From the NCBI GenBank assembly GCA_009701885.1, contig WLJH01000011.1:58902-122901 (forward strand): 64,000 bases of DNA, written 5' to 3'. A program made the position numbers and the translations under genes. The stretch is from Actinomycetota bacterium. Its GTDB lineage: Bacteria; Actinomycetota; Actinomycetes; Propionibacteriales; Nocardioidaceae. Positions 27,620 to 36,203 of the stretch are shown here, piece by piece. Each line of letters starts with the position of its first letter. The stretch's first letter is position 1. A model generated the notes under the pieces. It searched no databases and was not told where the DNA came from. It worked only from the letters and a program-made list of their open reading frames with translations.

Positions 27620-29737
27620 CTACAGACGTGTAATTCGCAAGGCCTCCGCGAGGGTGTCCGCGAGGTGCTCGGAGTAGGCCGTCGTCATGTGCTCGGAGTC
27701 GCGCATCGTGATGAACCGACCGACCACCGACGGGCAGCGCAACCGTTCGCAGAACCACTTCTCCGCGTCGATCGCCTCCACCCCGACACGCTCCGCGACC
27801 TCGATGAAGCCGCGCTGCAACCGCCGCGGCGCCCGCTCCGGACTGAGCAGGCACTCCCCCAGGTCCGAGGCCCGGGAGAGGCAGACCGCCTGCTCGCGCT
27901 GGAGCTTCGGGGTGTTGGCCAGCAGCACGACCCGGTCGGCGTCGGCGTCCAGGCGCTCCAGGGCCGCGGCCAGTCCGCGGTCCAGGGCGTCGCCGAAGAC
28001 CTCCGGCCCCTCCGAGCGCTCGACCACCTCGCCGGTGTCGACGTCGGTCACCGGGGCCAGCGGTGCGTTGGAGACCAGGACCAGCTCGGGCTGCAGGTCG
28101 GCGACCGTGTCGAGGGTGAAGTCGACGAAGTCGGTGCACTCCTCCCACTCCCGTCCGGTCTCCGGGTCCAGCCGGATGGCGAGGTTGGTGGGGCACCCGG
28201 TGTAGGCCAGCGTGAGCACGCGGTAGCCCAGCCGCTCCCCCAGCAGCCGCACCGCGGGGCTCCAGGCCCGCGCGTGGGAGTCGCCGGCGAGCACGATCAC
28301 CCGGTCGGCGTCGGCGTCGCCCTCGGGGCACAGCTCGCGGGTGCCGGTGCGGTAGTCGCAGTCACCCAGGGACGCGGTGTCGCTGCGGATGTCCACCAGC
28401 CCCGGGACCAGTCCCCCGGGGATCGGCCGACCCTCCTCGGCCGCCAGCACCGAGGCCTGCACCAGCGCCCGGACCGGGTCGCGGGACAGACCGTCCCGGG
28501 CGTAGTCGGCGACCTCGATGGCCGGGTTGTCCTCGGTCGCCGCCAGCCGCTGGTCCAGCCAGAGCTGGGAGGCCAGCACCCCGATGGCCAGGGTGCCGAC
28601 GGCGGCGGGGTACATCGGCAGCGCCCAGCGGGCGCGGTCCCAGCGGCTGCCGCGGCGGCGGAAGGGCTGCTCGACCAGGTGGTAGGTCAGCCCACTGAGC
28701 ACGCCGATCGCCACCACGCACACCAGCGCAGCCAGCGGCGAGAGCCCCCCGAGGTAGCTGCGCGCCACCACGATCACCGGGAAGTGCCACAGGTAGATGG
28801 AGTAGGACCAGTCCCCCACGACCTGCATCGGGCGCAGCGACAGGGCACGGGCGACCATCGTGCCGTCGCCGCCGGGCAGGGCGCCGGCCAGCAGCAGCGC
28901 CACCGCACCGAGGACCGGCACGGCCGCGACGAGGCCGGGCACCGGGGAGTCCGGGGTAAGCACCAGCGCGGCGACCACGACCAGCACGACACCGGCCCCG
29001 GCGAGCAGCCCCGGCACCGACGCCCGGCCGCGAGGCTCTCGCGCGTGCCCGGCGGTCGGCGACGTCGTACGACGGTGCAGGACGACGGCCAGCAGGGCAC
29101 CTGCCCCGAGCTGCCAGCCGCGGGTGAAGGTCGAGAAGTAGGCGGTGTCCGGGGAGGCGTAGGTCGCCCAGACCGACCAGGCCAGCGAGGCGAGCACCAG
29201 GACCGTCAGCACGTGCTGGATGCCGGCCACCGGGTCGCGGCGGCGCCGGACCGCGAGCGCGGCGACCACCAGCAGGAGCACCGGCCAGACGAGGTAGAAC
29301 TGCTCCTCCACCGCCAGCGACCAGTAGTGCTGGAGCGGCGAGACCGGCTGGCCCTCGGCGAAGTAGTCGGTCTCGACCATCGCGAAGCGGACGTTGGCGG
29401 CGAACAGCGCCGACCACCAGGCGTCGGTGAGGATCTCGGTCACCCGCGTGACCGGCAGCAGGACCGCCGAGGCCGCGCACGTGGCCACCAGGACCACGGT
29501 GGCCGCGGGGAGGATCCGCCGGGCCCGCCGGGCGTAGAAGTCGACCAGGGCGCCGCGCAGGCCCGGGGCGTCCGGGCGCTCCCGTGCGCGCAGCAGCAGC
29601 CCGGTGATGAGGAAGCCGGAGATGACGAAGAAGACGTCCACCCCGACGTAGCCGCCCGGGACCAGGTCGACCCCGAGGTGGGTGACCACGACGAGCAGCA
29701 CGGCGACCGCACGCAGGCCCTGGACGTCGGTGCGCAT
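27620..29737 (-). CDS. OafA-type O-acyltransferase with C-terminal SGNH domain
   Basis: 705 aa. The N-terminal acyltransferase-3 domain has about 10-11 membrane helices; motifs include QGLRAVAVLLVVVTH (catalytic His), VDVFFVISGFLITG, RRARRILPA and HYWSLAVEEQFYLVWP. The C-terminal extracytoplasmic SGNH domain (about 440-705) has AGDSHARAW and, near the end, SEHMTTAY (DxxH-like Asp-Ser-Glu-His). These enzymes acetylate peptidoglycan, polysaccharides or lipids outside the membrane. ATG with GGAGGAG 6 nt upstream. Divergent from the third EEP gene across 44 nt; leads the EEP-PLD and sulfotransferase genes on the same strand. Confidence 0.92.
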   Translation of the reverse strand: MRTDVQGLRAVAVLLVVVTHLGVDLVPGGYVGVDVFFVISGFLITGLLLRARERPDAPGLRGALVDFYARRARRILPAATVVLVATCAASAVLLPVTRVTEILTDAWWSALFAANVRFAMVETDYFAEGQPVSPLQHYWSLAVEEQFYLVWPVLLLVVAALAVRRRRDPVAGIQHVLTVLVLASLAWSVWATYASPDTAYFSTFTRGWQLGAGALLAVVLHRRTTSPTAGHAREPRGRASVPGLLAGAGVVLVVVAALVLTPDSPVPGLVAAVPVLGAVALLLAGALPGGDGTMVARALSLRPMQVVGDWSYSIYLWHFPVIVVARSYLGGLSPLAALVCVVAIGVLSGLTYHLVEQPFRRRGSRWDRARWALPMYPAAVGTLAIGVLASQLWLDQRLAATEDNPAIEVADYARDGLSRDPVRALVQASVLAAEEGRPIPGGLVPGLVDIRSDTASLGDCDYRTGTRELCPEGDADADRVIVLAGDSHARAWSPAVRLLGERLGYRVLTLAYTGCPTNLAIRLDPETGREWEECTDFVDFTLDTVADLQPELVLVSNAPLAPVTDVDTGEVVERSEGPEVFGDALDRGLAAALERLDADADRVVLLANTPKLQREQAVCLSRASDLGECLLSPERAPRRLQRGFIEVAERVGVEAIDAEKWFCERLRCPSVVGRFITMRDSEHMTTAYSEHLADTLAEALRITRL

Positions 29738-29765
29738 CGGCTCCTCCGGGGTGACGGGGTTCGGG

Positions 29766-29771
29766 TAAGGT
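29766..29771 (+). promoter_or_regulatory. -10 element TAAGGT of the third EEP gene
   Basis: TAAGGT ends 10 nt before ATG 29782, within the 44-nt divergent region. Confidence 0.4.
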
Positions 29772-29781
29772 GACCCGGGTC

Positions 29782-30876
29782 ATGTCGGACCCCAGCAAGC
29801 ACCGCGCCCCGACCCCTCGGGCTCCCCGGAGTGTAGTGCGGCGGGCCCTCGCAGCCGCGATGGCGCTGACCGTCGTGGGTGTCGGCGTGGCCGCCGCCAC
29901 CCAGGTCCCTTCGCTGGTCGACGGGGGCGCCGCCTCCATGAGCATCAGCGGCCGCACCTCCACCCCCGTGGTCGAGGAGGTGCCCCAGGCCGTCGTGCCG
30001 GGCGTCGAGCTGCGCCTGACCAAGGCCCGGATCGCCGAGCTCGAGCGGCTGGAGAGGCTCGCGAAGGCCAGGGCCGCCCGCGAGAAGGCCGAGCGGATCG
30101 CCGCTCGCAAGGCCGAGAAGGCCGCGGCCCAGCCGTTCACCTTCCAGGTCGCCTCCTTCAACGTCCTCGGCAGCAACCACACCGCCCCCGGCGGTGAGCG
30201 CCGCAGCTTCCCGCCCGCCGGTGCCCGCACCCCGCAGGCCGCCGCCGTCATCCGCAGCCACGGCACCGACCTCGTCGGCCTGCAGGAGGTCAAGCCCGAC
30301 CAGCTCGTCGGGCTGACCCGCGCGACGGGGATGGTCGCCTGGCCCGGTGCCGGCGCCGCCGACCCGGACAACTCCGTGATGTGGGACCCCGCCCGCTTCG
30401 AGCTGGTCGAGGGGTCCACCTTCTACGTCACCTTCATGAGCCGGCCGCGGCCGCAGACCGTCGTGCGGCTGCGCGACCGCGAGACCCTGCGCGAGTTCTA
30501 CCTCGTCAACATGCACACCTCCGCCGGCCGCGACCCGCGCAACACCTCCACGCGCGTCGCCGGGTGGGACCGTGGCGCCGCCGAGGTGCGTGCGCTGCGC
30601 GCGACCGGGCTCCCGGTGCTGGTGACCGGCGACATGAACGACCGGGCGGCGTTCTTCTGCCGCTTCCTGCCGCCCACCGGCTTCGTCGCCGCCGTCGGCG
30701 GGAGCACCGCAGGCGGCTGCCGGCCGCCGGCCCGGATGCCGGTGGACTGGGTCGTCGGCAGCCCCGACGTGTCCTTCAGCGGCTACGTGATCGACGAGTC
30801 CACCGTCAACCGGCGGATCAGCGACCACTTCTACATCAGCGCGACCGCGACCGTCGCGCCCGCCACCGCCGACTGA
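29782..30876 (+). CDS. anchored or secreted EEP-family protein with coiled-coil stalk
   Basis: 364 aa. A hydrophobic signal/anchor at about 20-42, then a charged helix rich in Ala, Lys, Glu and Arg (about 75-115, likely coiled coil), then the EEP domain: VASFNVLGSNH, LVGLQEVKPDQ, YLVNMHTSAG, VTGDMNDRAAFF and a closing RISDHFYISATA. The metal Glu and the Asp-His pair are kept. Acts outside the membrane by inference; nucleic acid or lipid substrate unknown. Its last 41 nt overlap the 3' end of the convergent sulfotransferase-like gene. Confidence 0.85.
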   Translation: MSDPSKHRAPTPRAPRSVVRRALAAAMALTVVGVGVAAATQVPSLVDGGAASMSISGRTSTPVVEEVPQAVVPGVELRLTKARIAELERLERLAKARAAREKAERIAARKAEKAAAQPFTFQVASFNVLGSNHTAPGGERRSFPPAGARTPQAAAVIRSHGTDLVGLQEVKPDQLVGLTRATGMVAWPGAGAADPDNSVMWDPARFELVEGSTFYVTFMSRPRPQTVVRLRDRETLREFYLVNMHTSAGRDPRNTSTRVAGWDRGAAEVRALRATGLPVLVTGDMNDRAAFFCRFLPPTGFVAAVGGSTAGGCRPPARMPVDWVVGSPDVSFSGYVIDESTVNRRISDHFYISATATVAPATAD

Positions 30877-31945
30877 CCGCGTCCCGGACCCCACTGGCGC
30901 CCGGCGCCTGGGCACCCGCCTCGCGCAGCTCCGAGCGCAGCGCCCGGACGTCGCCGAGCAGCCCGGCGATCACCTCGGCCCCGGCCTCGGCGACCTCGGC
31001 GTCGGTGACGCTGTCCGGCGTACGCCGGGGCTCGAGCTCGGCGGGCACCAGCAGCCAGGCCGGGTCGCCCACGACGTCCACGCCGCGCTCGGCCAGCAGG
31101 GCCACCGCTCGCTCGCCGCGGGCGCGGCAGTCGGCCACCTGGTCGGGGTAGGGCCAGAACCGCTCCCCGCCGCGGGTCACCAGCCGCTCGTCGGCCAGGA
31201 ACGTGCGGATCCACACGCCGCGGTCGAAGGCGGACCGGAACTCCCCGAGGTGGGCGTTGACCCGCCGCAGCAGCTCGGCCTCGACCACGCCCATCGACTC
31301 GTTGGGGAAGGAGCCCGACACGTCCACTCCCGTGTGGTCCAGGCCCAGCACCCCGGCGAAGCGCCGCCAGATCTCCTCGCGGTCGGCGGTGCGGTCCAGC
31401 GGCAGGACGTGCACGCGCTCGGCCGGGACCGCCTCCAACCAGCGGTCCAGGACCAGGGACAGGTCGAGGGTGCGCCAGTCCCAGATCGCCTCGGGGCTGT
31501 CGGACTCGGTGCGGCCGTAGTCGGCCATCGGCGTGGTGCTGCGGTTCTTCAGGCTCTCCTGCCAGCTGGCCGTGAAGAGCCCGAGCGGCTCGCGCGCCGT
31601 GACCAGCACGTGCACCTCGCGCCCGCCCGTGGCCAGCTGCGCCACGAACCGCCGGGCCTGCTCGGCGGAGGCCGCGGCGAAGAACTCGTGGGAGACCAGC
31701 ACGTCGCCCTCGGCAGCGGCCACGTCGGCCAGCACCCGCTGCATCGCCTCGTGCTCGCGCTCCGGGCGACGCCGGCCTCCCGGCTCCTCGCGCACGACGC
31801 GGGAGACCCACAGGTGGTCGCGACGCTCGCGACCGGGCAGCACCAGTCCCTGGGCCGCGACGGCGTCGCGCTGGCCCCACAGGATCGTCTGCAGGTAGGT
31901 CGTCGCGGTCTTGGGCAGGCCGAGGTGGAGGAAGACCCTCCTCAC
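30836..31945 (-). CDS. sulfotransferase-fold protein, accessory paralogue 2
   Basis: 369 aa. N-terminal loop LHLGLPKTATTYLQ corresponds to the 5'-PSB of sulfotransferases. The 3'-phosphate block VLVTAREPLGLFTASWQES has Ala where the conserved Ser is expected (Ser is one residue later), so PAPS binding may be changed. IWRRFAGVLGLD is shared with paralogues 1 and 3. The GTG start overlaps the stop of the DUF6752 gene (GTGA), so the two are translationally coupled and follow the LicD-methyltransferase gene. The C-terminal 30 residues are very basic. 41-nt tail overlap with the EEP gene. Confidence 0.77.
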   Translation of the reverse strand: MRRVFLHLGLPKTATTYLQTILWGQRDAVAAQGLVLPGRERRDHLWVSRVVREEPGGRRRPEREHEAMQRVLADVAAAEGDVLVSHEFFAAASAEQARRFVAQLATGGREVHVLVTAREPLGLFTASWQESLKNRSTTPMADYGRTESDSPEAIWDWRTLDLSLVLDRWLEAVPAERVHVLPLDRTADREEIWRRFAGVLGLDHTGVDVSGSFPNESMGVVEAELLRRVNAHLGEFRSAFDRGVWIRTFLADERLVTRGGERFWPYPDQVADCRARGERAVALLAERGVDVVGDPAWLLVPAELEPRRTPDSVTDAEVAEAGAEVIAGLLGDVRALRSELREAGAQAPGASGVRDAVSRRWRARRSRSR

Positions 31946-32148
31946 AGGCTGTCCTGGAAGGCGGCGATCGCCGCGTCCACCCGCTCCTGGTCACGCTGGG
32001 CCATCGGCACCAGCAGCTCCTGCACGAGGTCGGCCAGCTCGGCCAGCCGCAGGTTGTGCCGCCGCAGGTCGGCGACCTCCTGCTCCAGCCGCGCGACCCG
32101 CTCGACGAGGTCCTTGTCCCGCTTCAGTCCCACTGTCCTCAGTCCCAC
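31942..32148 (-). CDS. DUF6752 small coiled-coil protein
   Basis: 68 aa from GTG 32148, or 63 aa from GTG 32133. Mostly one long helix: LVERVARLEQEVADLRRHN then LAELADLVQELLVP, heptad-like, matching DUF6752. Probably a dimeric coiled coil. It overlaps the upstream LicD-methyltransferase gene's stop and the downstream sulfotransferase-like start, so it is translated as part of that operon. Two start candidates arise from a 13-bp direct repeat. Function unknown; a docking role for neighbouring enzymes is speculation. Confidence 0.75.
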   Translation of the reverse strand: MGLRTVGLKRDKDLVERVARLEQEVADLRRHNLRLAELADLVQELLVPMAQRDQERVDAAIAAFQDSL

Positions 32149-32151
32149 TGT
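32124..32151 (-). repeat. 13-bp direct repeat duplicating a GTG start
   Basis: ACAGTGGGACTGA occurs twice (32151-32139 and 32136-32124), period 15. The first copy includes the TGA stop of the upstream gene; each copy supplies an in-frame GTG. Confidence 0.8.
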
Positions 32152-33695
32152 GCGACCACCTTTCCGACCGATCCCTTGCCGCCGTCGGCGCCCCCGGCGG
32201 GCGCCTCGGCGACGTCCAGCACGGTGCCCCCGTGCCGCTCGAGCAGCTTCTGCACCCGTGCGACCTTCATCGGCACCAGGCCCGCGCCGCCGCGCCCGCG
32301 GCCGGTCCAGGTCTGCACGTAGAGCCGCCCGCCGCCGCGCAGCGTCATCGACGCGAGCCGGCCCAGCGACTGCCGGCCGAACTCGTCGGTGGCGTCGAGC
32401 ACGTGCCGCGCCAGCATCGCGCGCGGACCCTCGGGGAGCCGGCTCACCCGGGCGCCCTCGCTGAGCACCCAGCGCCACTCGTCGAGGTTGAGCGCACGGA
32501 CCTCCAGGGGCAGCTCGCGCCGGGCCGCCGTGCGCTGGGCCTTCTGCAGCCCGCGAGGGGCGAAGTCGTAGGCGAGCGTGGGGTGCCCCTGGCGGGCCAG
32601 CCACAGCGCGTCGCGTCCGCGGCCGGCACCGACGTCCAGCACGAGGGTGCCCGGGGCCTCGGCCCGGCGCAGCTGCTTGGCCAGCGCCGAGGAGCCCTTC
32701 GGGACCGGTCGCCGACGGCGTTGGGCCGCACGGCGCTCCCAGTCGCGGCGGGCGTGCCCGGTGCCGCGGAACCACTGGTTGAGCAGCTCGGTCACCTGGC
32801 GCGGGGTCTCGAACTTGAAGGCGGGGTCGGGGACCTGCCAGGACGGCCCGTACATCACCTCGAGCAGCTTCTCCGGGCGCGCCGGGGCGGGGTACTCCCG
32901 TCCGCGCAGCGTGGTGCGGCCCAGCGGCAGCAGCCACTCGCGCTCGAACGGGTGCCCGACCTCGCCCATGAGGTAGAGCCGGCCCCCGTCCAGGAAGCCG
33001 CCGAACACGTCGAGGAAGCGGGTCGCGCCGTCGGCCTCCACCACCTCGACCCGGAAGGCCAGCCCGCTGTAGCGGTAGGTCGCCCACCCGCGCTCGGCCA
33101 CGGCGCGCTGGAGCCGGAAGGACTCGCGCACCACGTCGACAGGGCTGGAGTGCGAGGAGACGTAGCCCAGGTCGGCGTCGGAGTCGTGCCCGAGGAAGTC
33201 GCCTTCCCGCACCGCGCCGAGCAGGGTGCCGTACGCCGGGAAGGCCGCGACCCCGTGCGCCGCGAGCACGTCCAGCAGCTCGCCCATGGCGTCCAGCAGC
33301 GGATCCAGGTCGGCGGCGGTGCGCTCGGCGAAGACCGGGCTGAAGCGGTCGGACTTGTCCAGGCTGATCGGGTGTCCCTGGCGGTCGACGAACTCCACCC
33401 GGCGCGCGTCGTCGGTGAACACGACCTCGCCGGACCACACGTCGGCCCCGCTGACGTGCTCGCGCAGCGTCACCGAGCCGGTGCCGACCAGGTGCGGGCG
33501 CATGGCCGGTGGCCAGGTGATGCTCCGCCCCAGGCCACCAGCCAGGCCGCCGACGCCGCCGCGGCTGGTGTCGCGGCGCACCCAGAAGGACCAGATGCGG
33601 CGGCCGTCGAAGAGGACGTCGACCACGCGGTCGGACCCGAGGGCCACCAGGCCGACCCCGTCGGCGTCGACGCGCAGGACGCGCAGGTCGAGCAA
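32139..33695 (-). CDS. LicD-like nucleotidyltransferase fused to a class I SAM methyltransferase
   Basis: 518 aa from TTG 33695, which has GAGG 5 nt upstream. Residues about 60-340: LicD/nucleotidyltransferase-like domain with YGTLLGAVREGDFLGHDSD, the metal Asp pair of LicD, and FLDVFGG. LicD proteins move phosphocholine or related groups onto teichoic acids and other surface glycans. Residues about 360-510: methyltransferase with LDVGAGRGRDALWLARQG (motif I) and AYDFAPRGLQKA. Together they suggest transfer and methylation of a phospho-substituted sugar (inference). The start lies 8 nt past the stop of the PLD gene, and the DUF6752 and sulfotransferase-like genes follow with overlaps. Confidence 0.83.
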   Translation of the reverse strand: MLDLRVLRVDADGVGLVALGSDRVVDVLFDGRRIWSFWVRRDTSRGGVGGLAGGLGRSITWPPAMRPHLVGTGSVTLREHVSGADVWSGEVVFTDDARRVEFVDRQGHPISLDKSDRFSPVFAERTAADLDPLLDAMGELLDVLAAHGVAAFPAYGTLLGAVREGDFLGHDSDADLGYVSSHSSPVDVVRESFRLQRAVAERGWATYRYSGLAFRVEVVEADGATRFLDVFGGFLDGGRLYLMGEVGHPFEREWLLPLGRTTLRGREYPAPARPEKLLEVMYGPSWQVPDPAFKFETPRQVTELLNQWFRGTGHARRDWERRAAQRRRRPVPKGSSALAKQLRRAEAPGTLVLDVGAGRGRDALWLARQGHPTLAYDFAPRGLQKAQRTAARRELPLEVRALNLDEWRWVLSEGARVSRLPEGPRAMLARHVLDATDEFGRQSLGRLASMTLRGGGRLYVQTWTGRGRGGAGLVPMKVARVQKLLERHGGTVLDVAEAPAGGADGGKGSVGKVVAQWD

Positions 33696-33702
33696 CGCGA
33701 CC

Positions 33703-35010
33703 TCAGTCCATGTCGACGTGCTGGTACGGGTCCGGGTTCGGCGGCGCGTCGGCGCGGCGGGCGGCGTTCGGCGGCGGGTTCTCGAACCAGCGGTCGATGA
33801 AGCGCTGGTAGAGCAGCGTGTTGCGGCGACCGACCAGCTTGCCGATCTGCTCGTCGGAGCGGCTCGCTCCGTCGGAGGTGTTGGCCGAGCCGTTGAAGGT
33901 GACGTGCGCGGTGCGGTCGGCACCCAGTCGGCCGTTGATGGTCAGCACCTTGAGGTGGAAGTAGTTGTCGAAGTCGCCGTCGCCGTCGAAGTCCTGCACC
34001 AGGTGCCGGATCGGCACGGGACCGCGACCGCCGCCGGCGGTGAGGATGCGCTTGGCCTCCACACCCATCACGGTGTAGGCGACGCGCACGTCACAGCCCT
34101 GGTCCCACAGCGCCTTGAGCCGCCGGGCGGCGATGTTGCCGCGCTGGCCGCGGATGACGTCGGGGGCGCTGCGCACGATGGTGCGGCCGTTGGCGTTCCC
34201 GGCGTTCTCGGCGCCGAAGCAGCGGATGTCGTCCATCGCCTTCTGCACCGGGTCGCCCTTGAAGTCCTTGCCGTAGTAGGGCGAGAAGTAGAGGCTGTAG
34301 CGGTTGCCCTCGAAGGCGCGGTAGGCGTTCTTGCGGGGCTGGTCGAGCCACATCTCGTCGAAGATCTCCTCGGCGAAGTCGTAGAGCTTCGTCCGGCCGA
34401 CGTAGGTGTAGATCTCGTTCCACTGGTTGGCCGCTGAGGCCGTGGTGAGGTTGGCACTGCCCTGGATGAGCACGTCGCGCGAGAGGCCGACCTTGTCGAA
34501 GAGGAACATCTTGGTGTGGGCGGCGCCGCTCTTGCCGCGGCACGAGCCCTTGCACATGCGCGCGAACGACTTCGTCGCGTTCTTCTCCCGCTTGCCGTTG
34601 GTGGCGGCGAGCCCGGCCTTGAGCCGGCGGAACGACGGGTTGTCGGTGTCGACGTCGTTGTTCGAGGCGTCCATGAGCACCCGCACCGTGGTGCCACGGC
34701 GGGCCCGCTCGATCAGGGCGTCGGCGGCCTGGGGGTTCATGAAGTTCCAGGTCATGATCTTGATCGTGCCCTTGGGCGAGGTGTGCCGGATCGTTTGGAT
34801 GATCTTGTCCAGGATGGCCCGGCGCTGGGCGGGCTCACCGATCGCGGTGTTGAAGGTCGGCCCCTCCTTCGCCCGGTACGTCGGCTTGCGCTCGACCGCG
34901 GTGGCGACCGAGCCGCCGGGGACCGAGGCGCCCGGCGCGAGCAGCGCGGGCACGAGCGGGAGGACCAGGGCCACGAGCAGGCCGGGGACGAGGAGGCGGA
35001 GACGGAGCAC
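33703..35010 (-). CDS. secreted phospholipase D-like protein
   Basis: 435 aa from GTG 35010 (GGAAGAG about 5 nt upstream). Signal peptide about 1-33. Two PLD-like halves: first HKD AAHTKMFLFDKV with GSANLTTAS after it; second FHLKVLTINGR with GSANTSDGAS. In the second half the final Asp of HxKxxxxD is Asn. Both His-Lys pairs remain, so hydrolysis is possible. PLD-fold enzymes cleave phospholipids, nucleic acids or cardiolipin head groups; the target is unknown. Ends 8 nt before the LicD-methyltransferase start, so co-transcribed. Confidence 0.85.
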   Translation of the reverse strand: MLRLRLLVPGLLVALVLPLVPALLAPGASVPGGSVATAVERKPTYRAKEGPTFNTAIGEPAQRRAILDKIIQTIRHTSPKGTIKIMTWNFMNPQAADALIERARRGTTVRVLMDASNNDVDTDNPSFRRLKAGLAATNGKREKNATKSFARMCKGSCRGKSGAAHTKMFLFDKVGLSRDVLIQGSANLTTASAANQWNEIYTYVGRTKLYDFAEEIFDEMWLDQPRKNAYRAFEGNRYSLYFSPYYGKDFKGDPVQKAMDDIRCFGAENAGNANGRTIVRSAPDVIRGQRGNIAARRLKALWDQGCDVRVAYTVMGVEAKRILTAGGGRGPVPIRHLVQDFDGDGDFDNYFHLKVLTINGRLGADRTAHVTFNGSANTSDGASRSDEQIGKLVGRRNTLLYQRFIDRWFENPPPNAARRADAPPNPDPYQHVDMD

Positions 35011-35105
35011 GGAGACTCTTCCGGGAGTTCGGACGCCCACCGCACAGCGGCCGGACGCCTAGGAGCACAGACGCAGGGCAGGCTACACGGGCAAGGTGAC
35101 AGGCC

Positions 35106-36191
35106 CTACCTGCCGCGTCCGCGCAGCAGCCCCTTGCGTGAGCCGGGCCCCTCCCCCGCGGCCGCGCCCGCGGGGACCGGCGAGGTCCCGCGGTAGAGCT
35201 CGGCCTCCGGCTTGGGCCGCCCGCGCCACTCCTCCAGGGCCCGCGCGAGGTCGTCGGCCGGCACGGCGCCGGGGGCGGTCGGGCACCCGGGCAGCGGCTG
35301 GAGCGGGTCCACCTCGTCCAGCACCTGCAGGTCGCGCAGGTCGGCCAGCGGCTCCTCCACCTGGAGGCGGTAGAAGCGTTCGAGCTGGCGCTGCAGCGCG
35401 TCGGGCTCCAGGCCCCGGGAGATGAGCTGGCGCAGGGTGCGAGCGGTCTGGCGACGCTCGGCCCGGTAGGCCGCGCGCGGGCCGGAGGCCACCATGGCGG
35501 TCCACTTCCGGCAGAAGTCCTGCAGCGAGTAGGACTCGTAGTGGTGGACGACCCAGGCCTCGTCCTCCAGCCCCGGGTCCTGGCTGCGGTCGTCGTGGGC
35601 CACCTTGTGCAGCGTCAGCCAGCGCTCGGCCCCGATCCGCACCGCGGACTTGCCCATCACGTGCCCGCGGATCCAGGACTGGTTGCTGGGCTCGGCCAGC
35701 AACCCCAGGCCGTGCAGCAGCGCGAGGTGGTCGTCGTCCAGCTCGCGCTTGAACGCGGTGGGCTGGCCCTCCCAGCCGCTGCTGGACACCGCCTCGCGCA
35801 CGGCCAGGCGCAGCGCCGTGGCGTCGGCCGGCACCGCGCCCAGGGCACCGCGGTCCACCCGCACGACCTCGTCGCCGTCGATGTGGAGCAGCCAGCCGTG
35901 GCCCAGCCCCAGCCCGTCGAGCACGCGGCGGGTGACGTTGGCGTTGATGCACTGGCGCACGTTGAGCTCGCGCGGCCGGTCCCCGCCCCACCAGGCGCCG
36001 CCGGCGCGGACCGCGGTCACCCGCGGGTGCTGCTCGAGGTAGGTGAGGACCTCGCCCTGCCCCTCGTCGGAGGGCGCGTCGAGGAACACCACCAGGTGGT
36101 CGACCCCACCGGCCAGGTTGCCCTCCACGTAGCGCCGGACGTGCTCGGGGCTGTCCTTGACGGTGCTCGCGGCGACCAGGGGCGTGCTCAT
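35106..36191 (-). CDS. glycosyltransferase family 2/GT92-like protein
   Basis: 361 aa. HVRRYVEGNLAGGVDHLVVFLD, then WLLHIDGDEVVRVD, with the metal-binding DxD-like Asp-Gly-Asp, as in glycosyltransferases of the GT2/GT92-like (DUF23-related) group, and HHYESYSLQDFCRKW in the acceptor region. Soluble. Likely adds a sugar to a cell-surface glycan. The ATG at 36191 lies 6 nt after TAGGGT, so it has its own leaderless promoter whose TAG is also the stop codon of the sulfotransferase-like gene upstream. 95 nt separate it from the PLD gene. Confidence 0.8.
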   Translation of the reverse strand: MSTPLVAASTVKDSPEHVRRYVEGNLAGGVDHLVVFLDAPSDEGQGEVLTYLEQHPRVTAVRAGGAWWGGDRPRELNVRQCINANVTRRVLDGLGLGHGWLLHIDGDEVVRVDRGALGAVPADATALRLAVREAVSSSGWEGQPTAFKRELDDDHLALLHGLGLLAEPSNQSWIRGHVMGKSAVRIGAERWLTLHKVAHDDRSQDPGLEDEAWVVHHYESYSLQDFCRKWTAMVASGPRAAYRAERRQTARTLRQLISRGLEPDALQRQLERFYRLQVEEPLADLRDLQVLDEVDPLQPLPGCPTAPGAVPADDLARALEEWRGRPKPEAELYRGTSPVPAGAAAGEGPGSRKGLLRGRGR

Positions 36192-36197
36192 GGGCGC

Positions 36198-36203
36198 ACC
36201 CTA
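36198..36203 (-). promoter_or_regulatory. -10 TAGGGT overlapping the stop codon of the upstream gene
   Basis: TAG stop of the sulfotransferase-like gene (36203-36201) starts TAGGGT; ATG 36191 follows after 6 nt. Confidence 0.58.

Noticed and set aside
27522..28331. Longer minus-strand frame before the EEP-PLD gene
   Set aside because: It overlaps the acyltransferase gene; the signal peptide and GAGGAG site fix the start at 27521.
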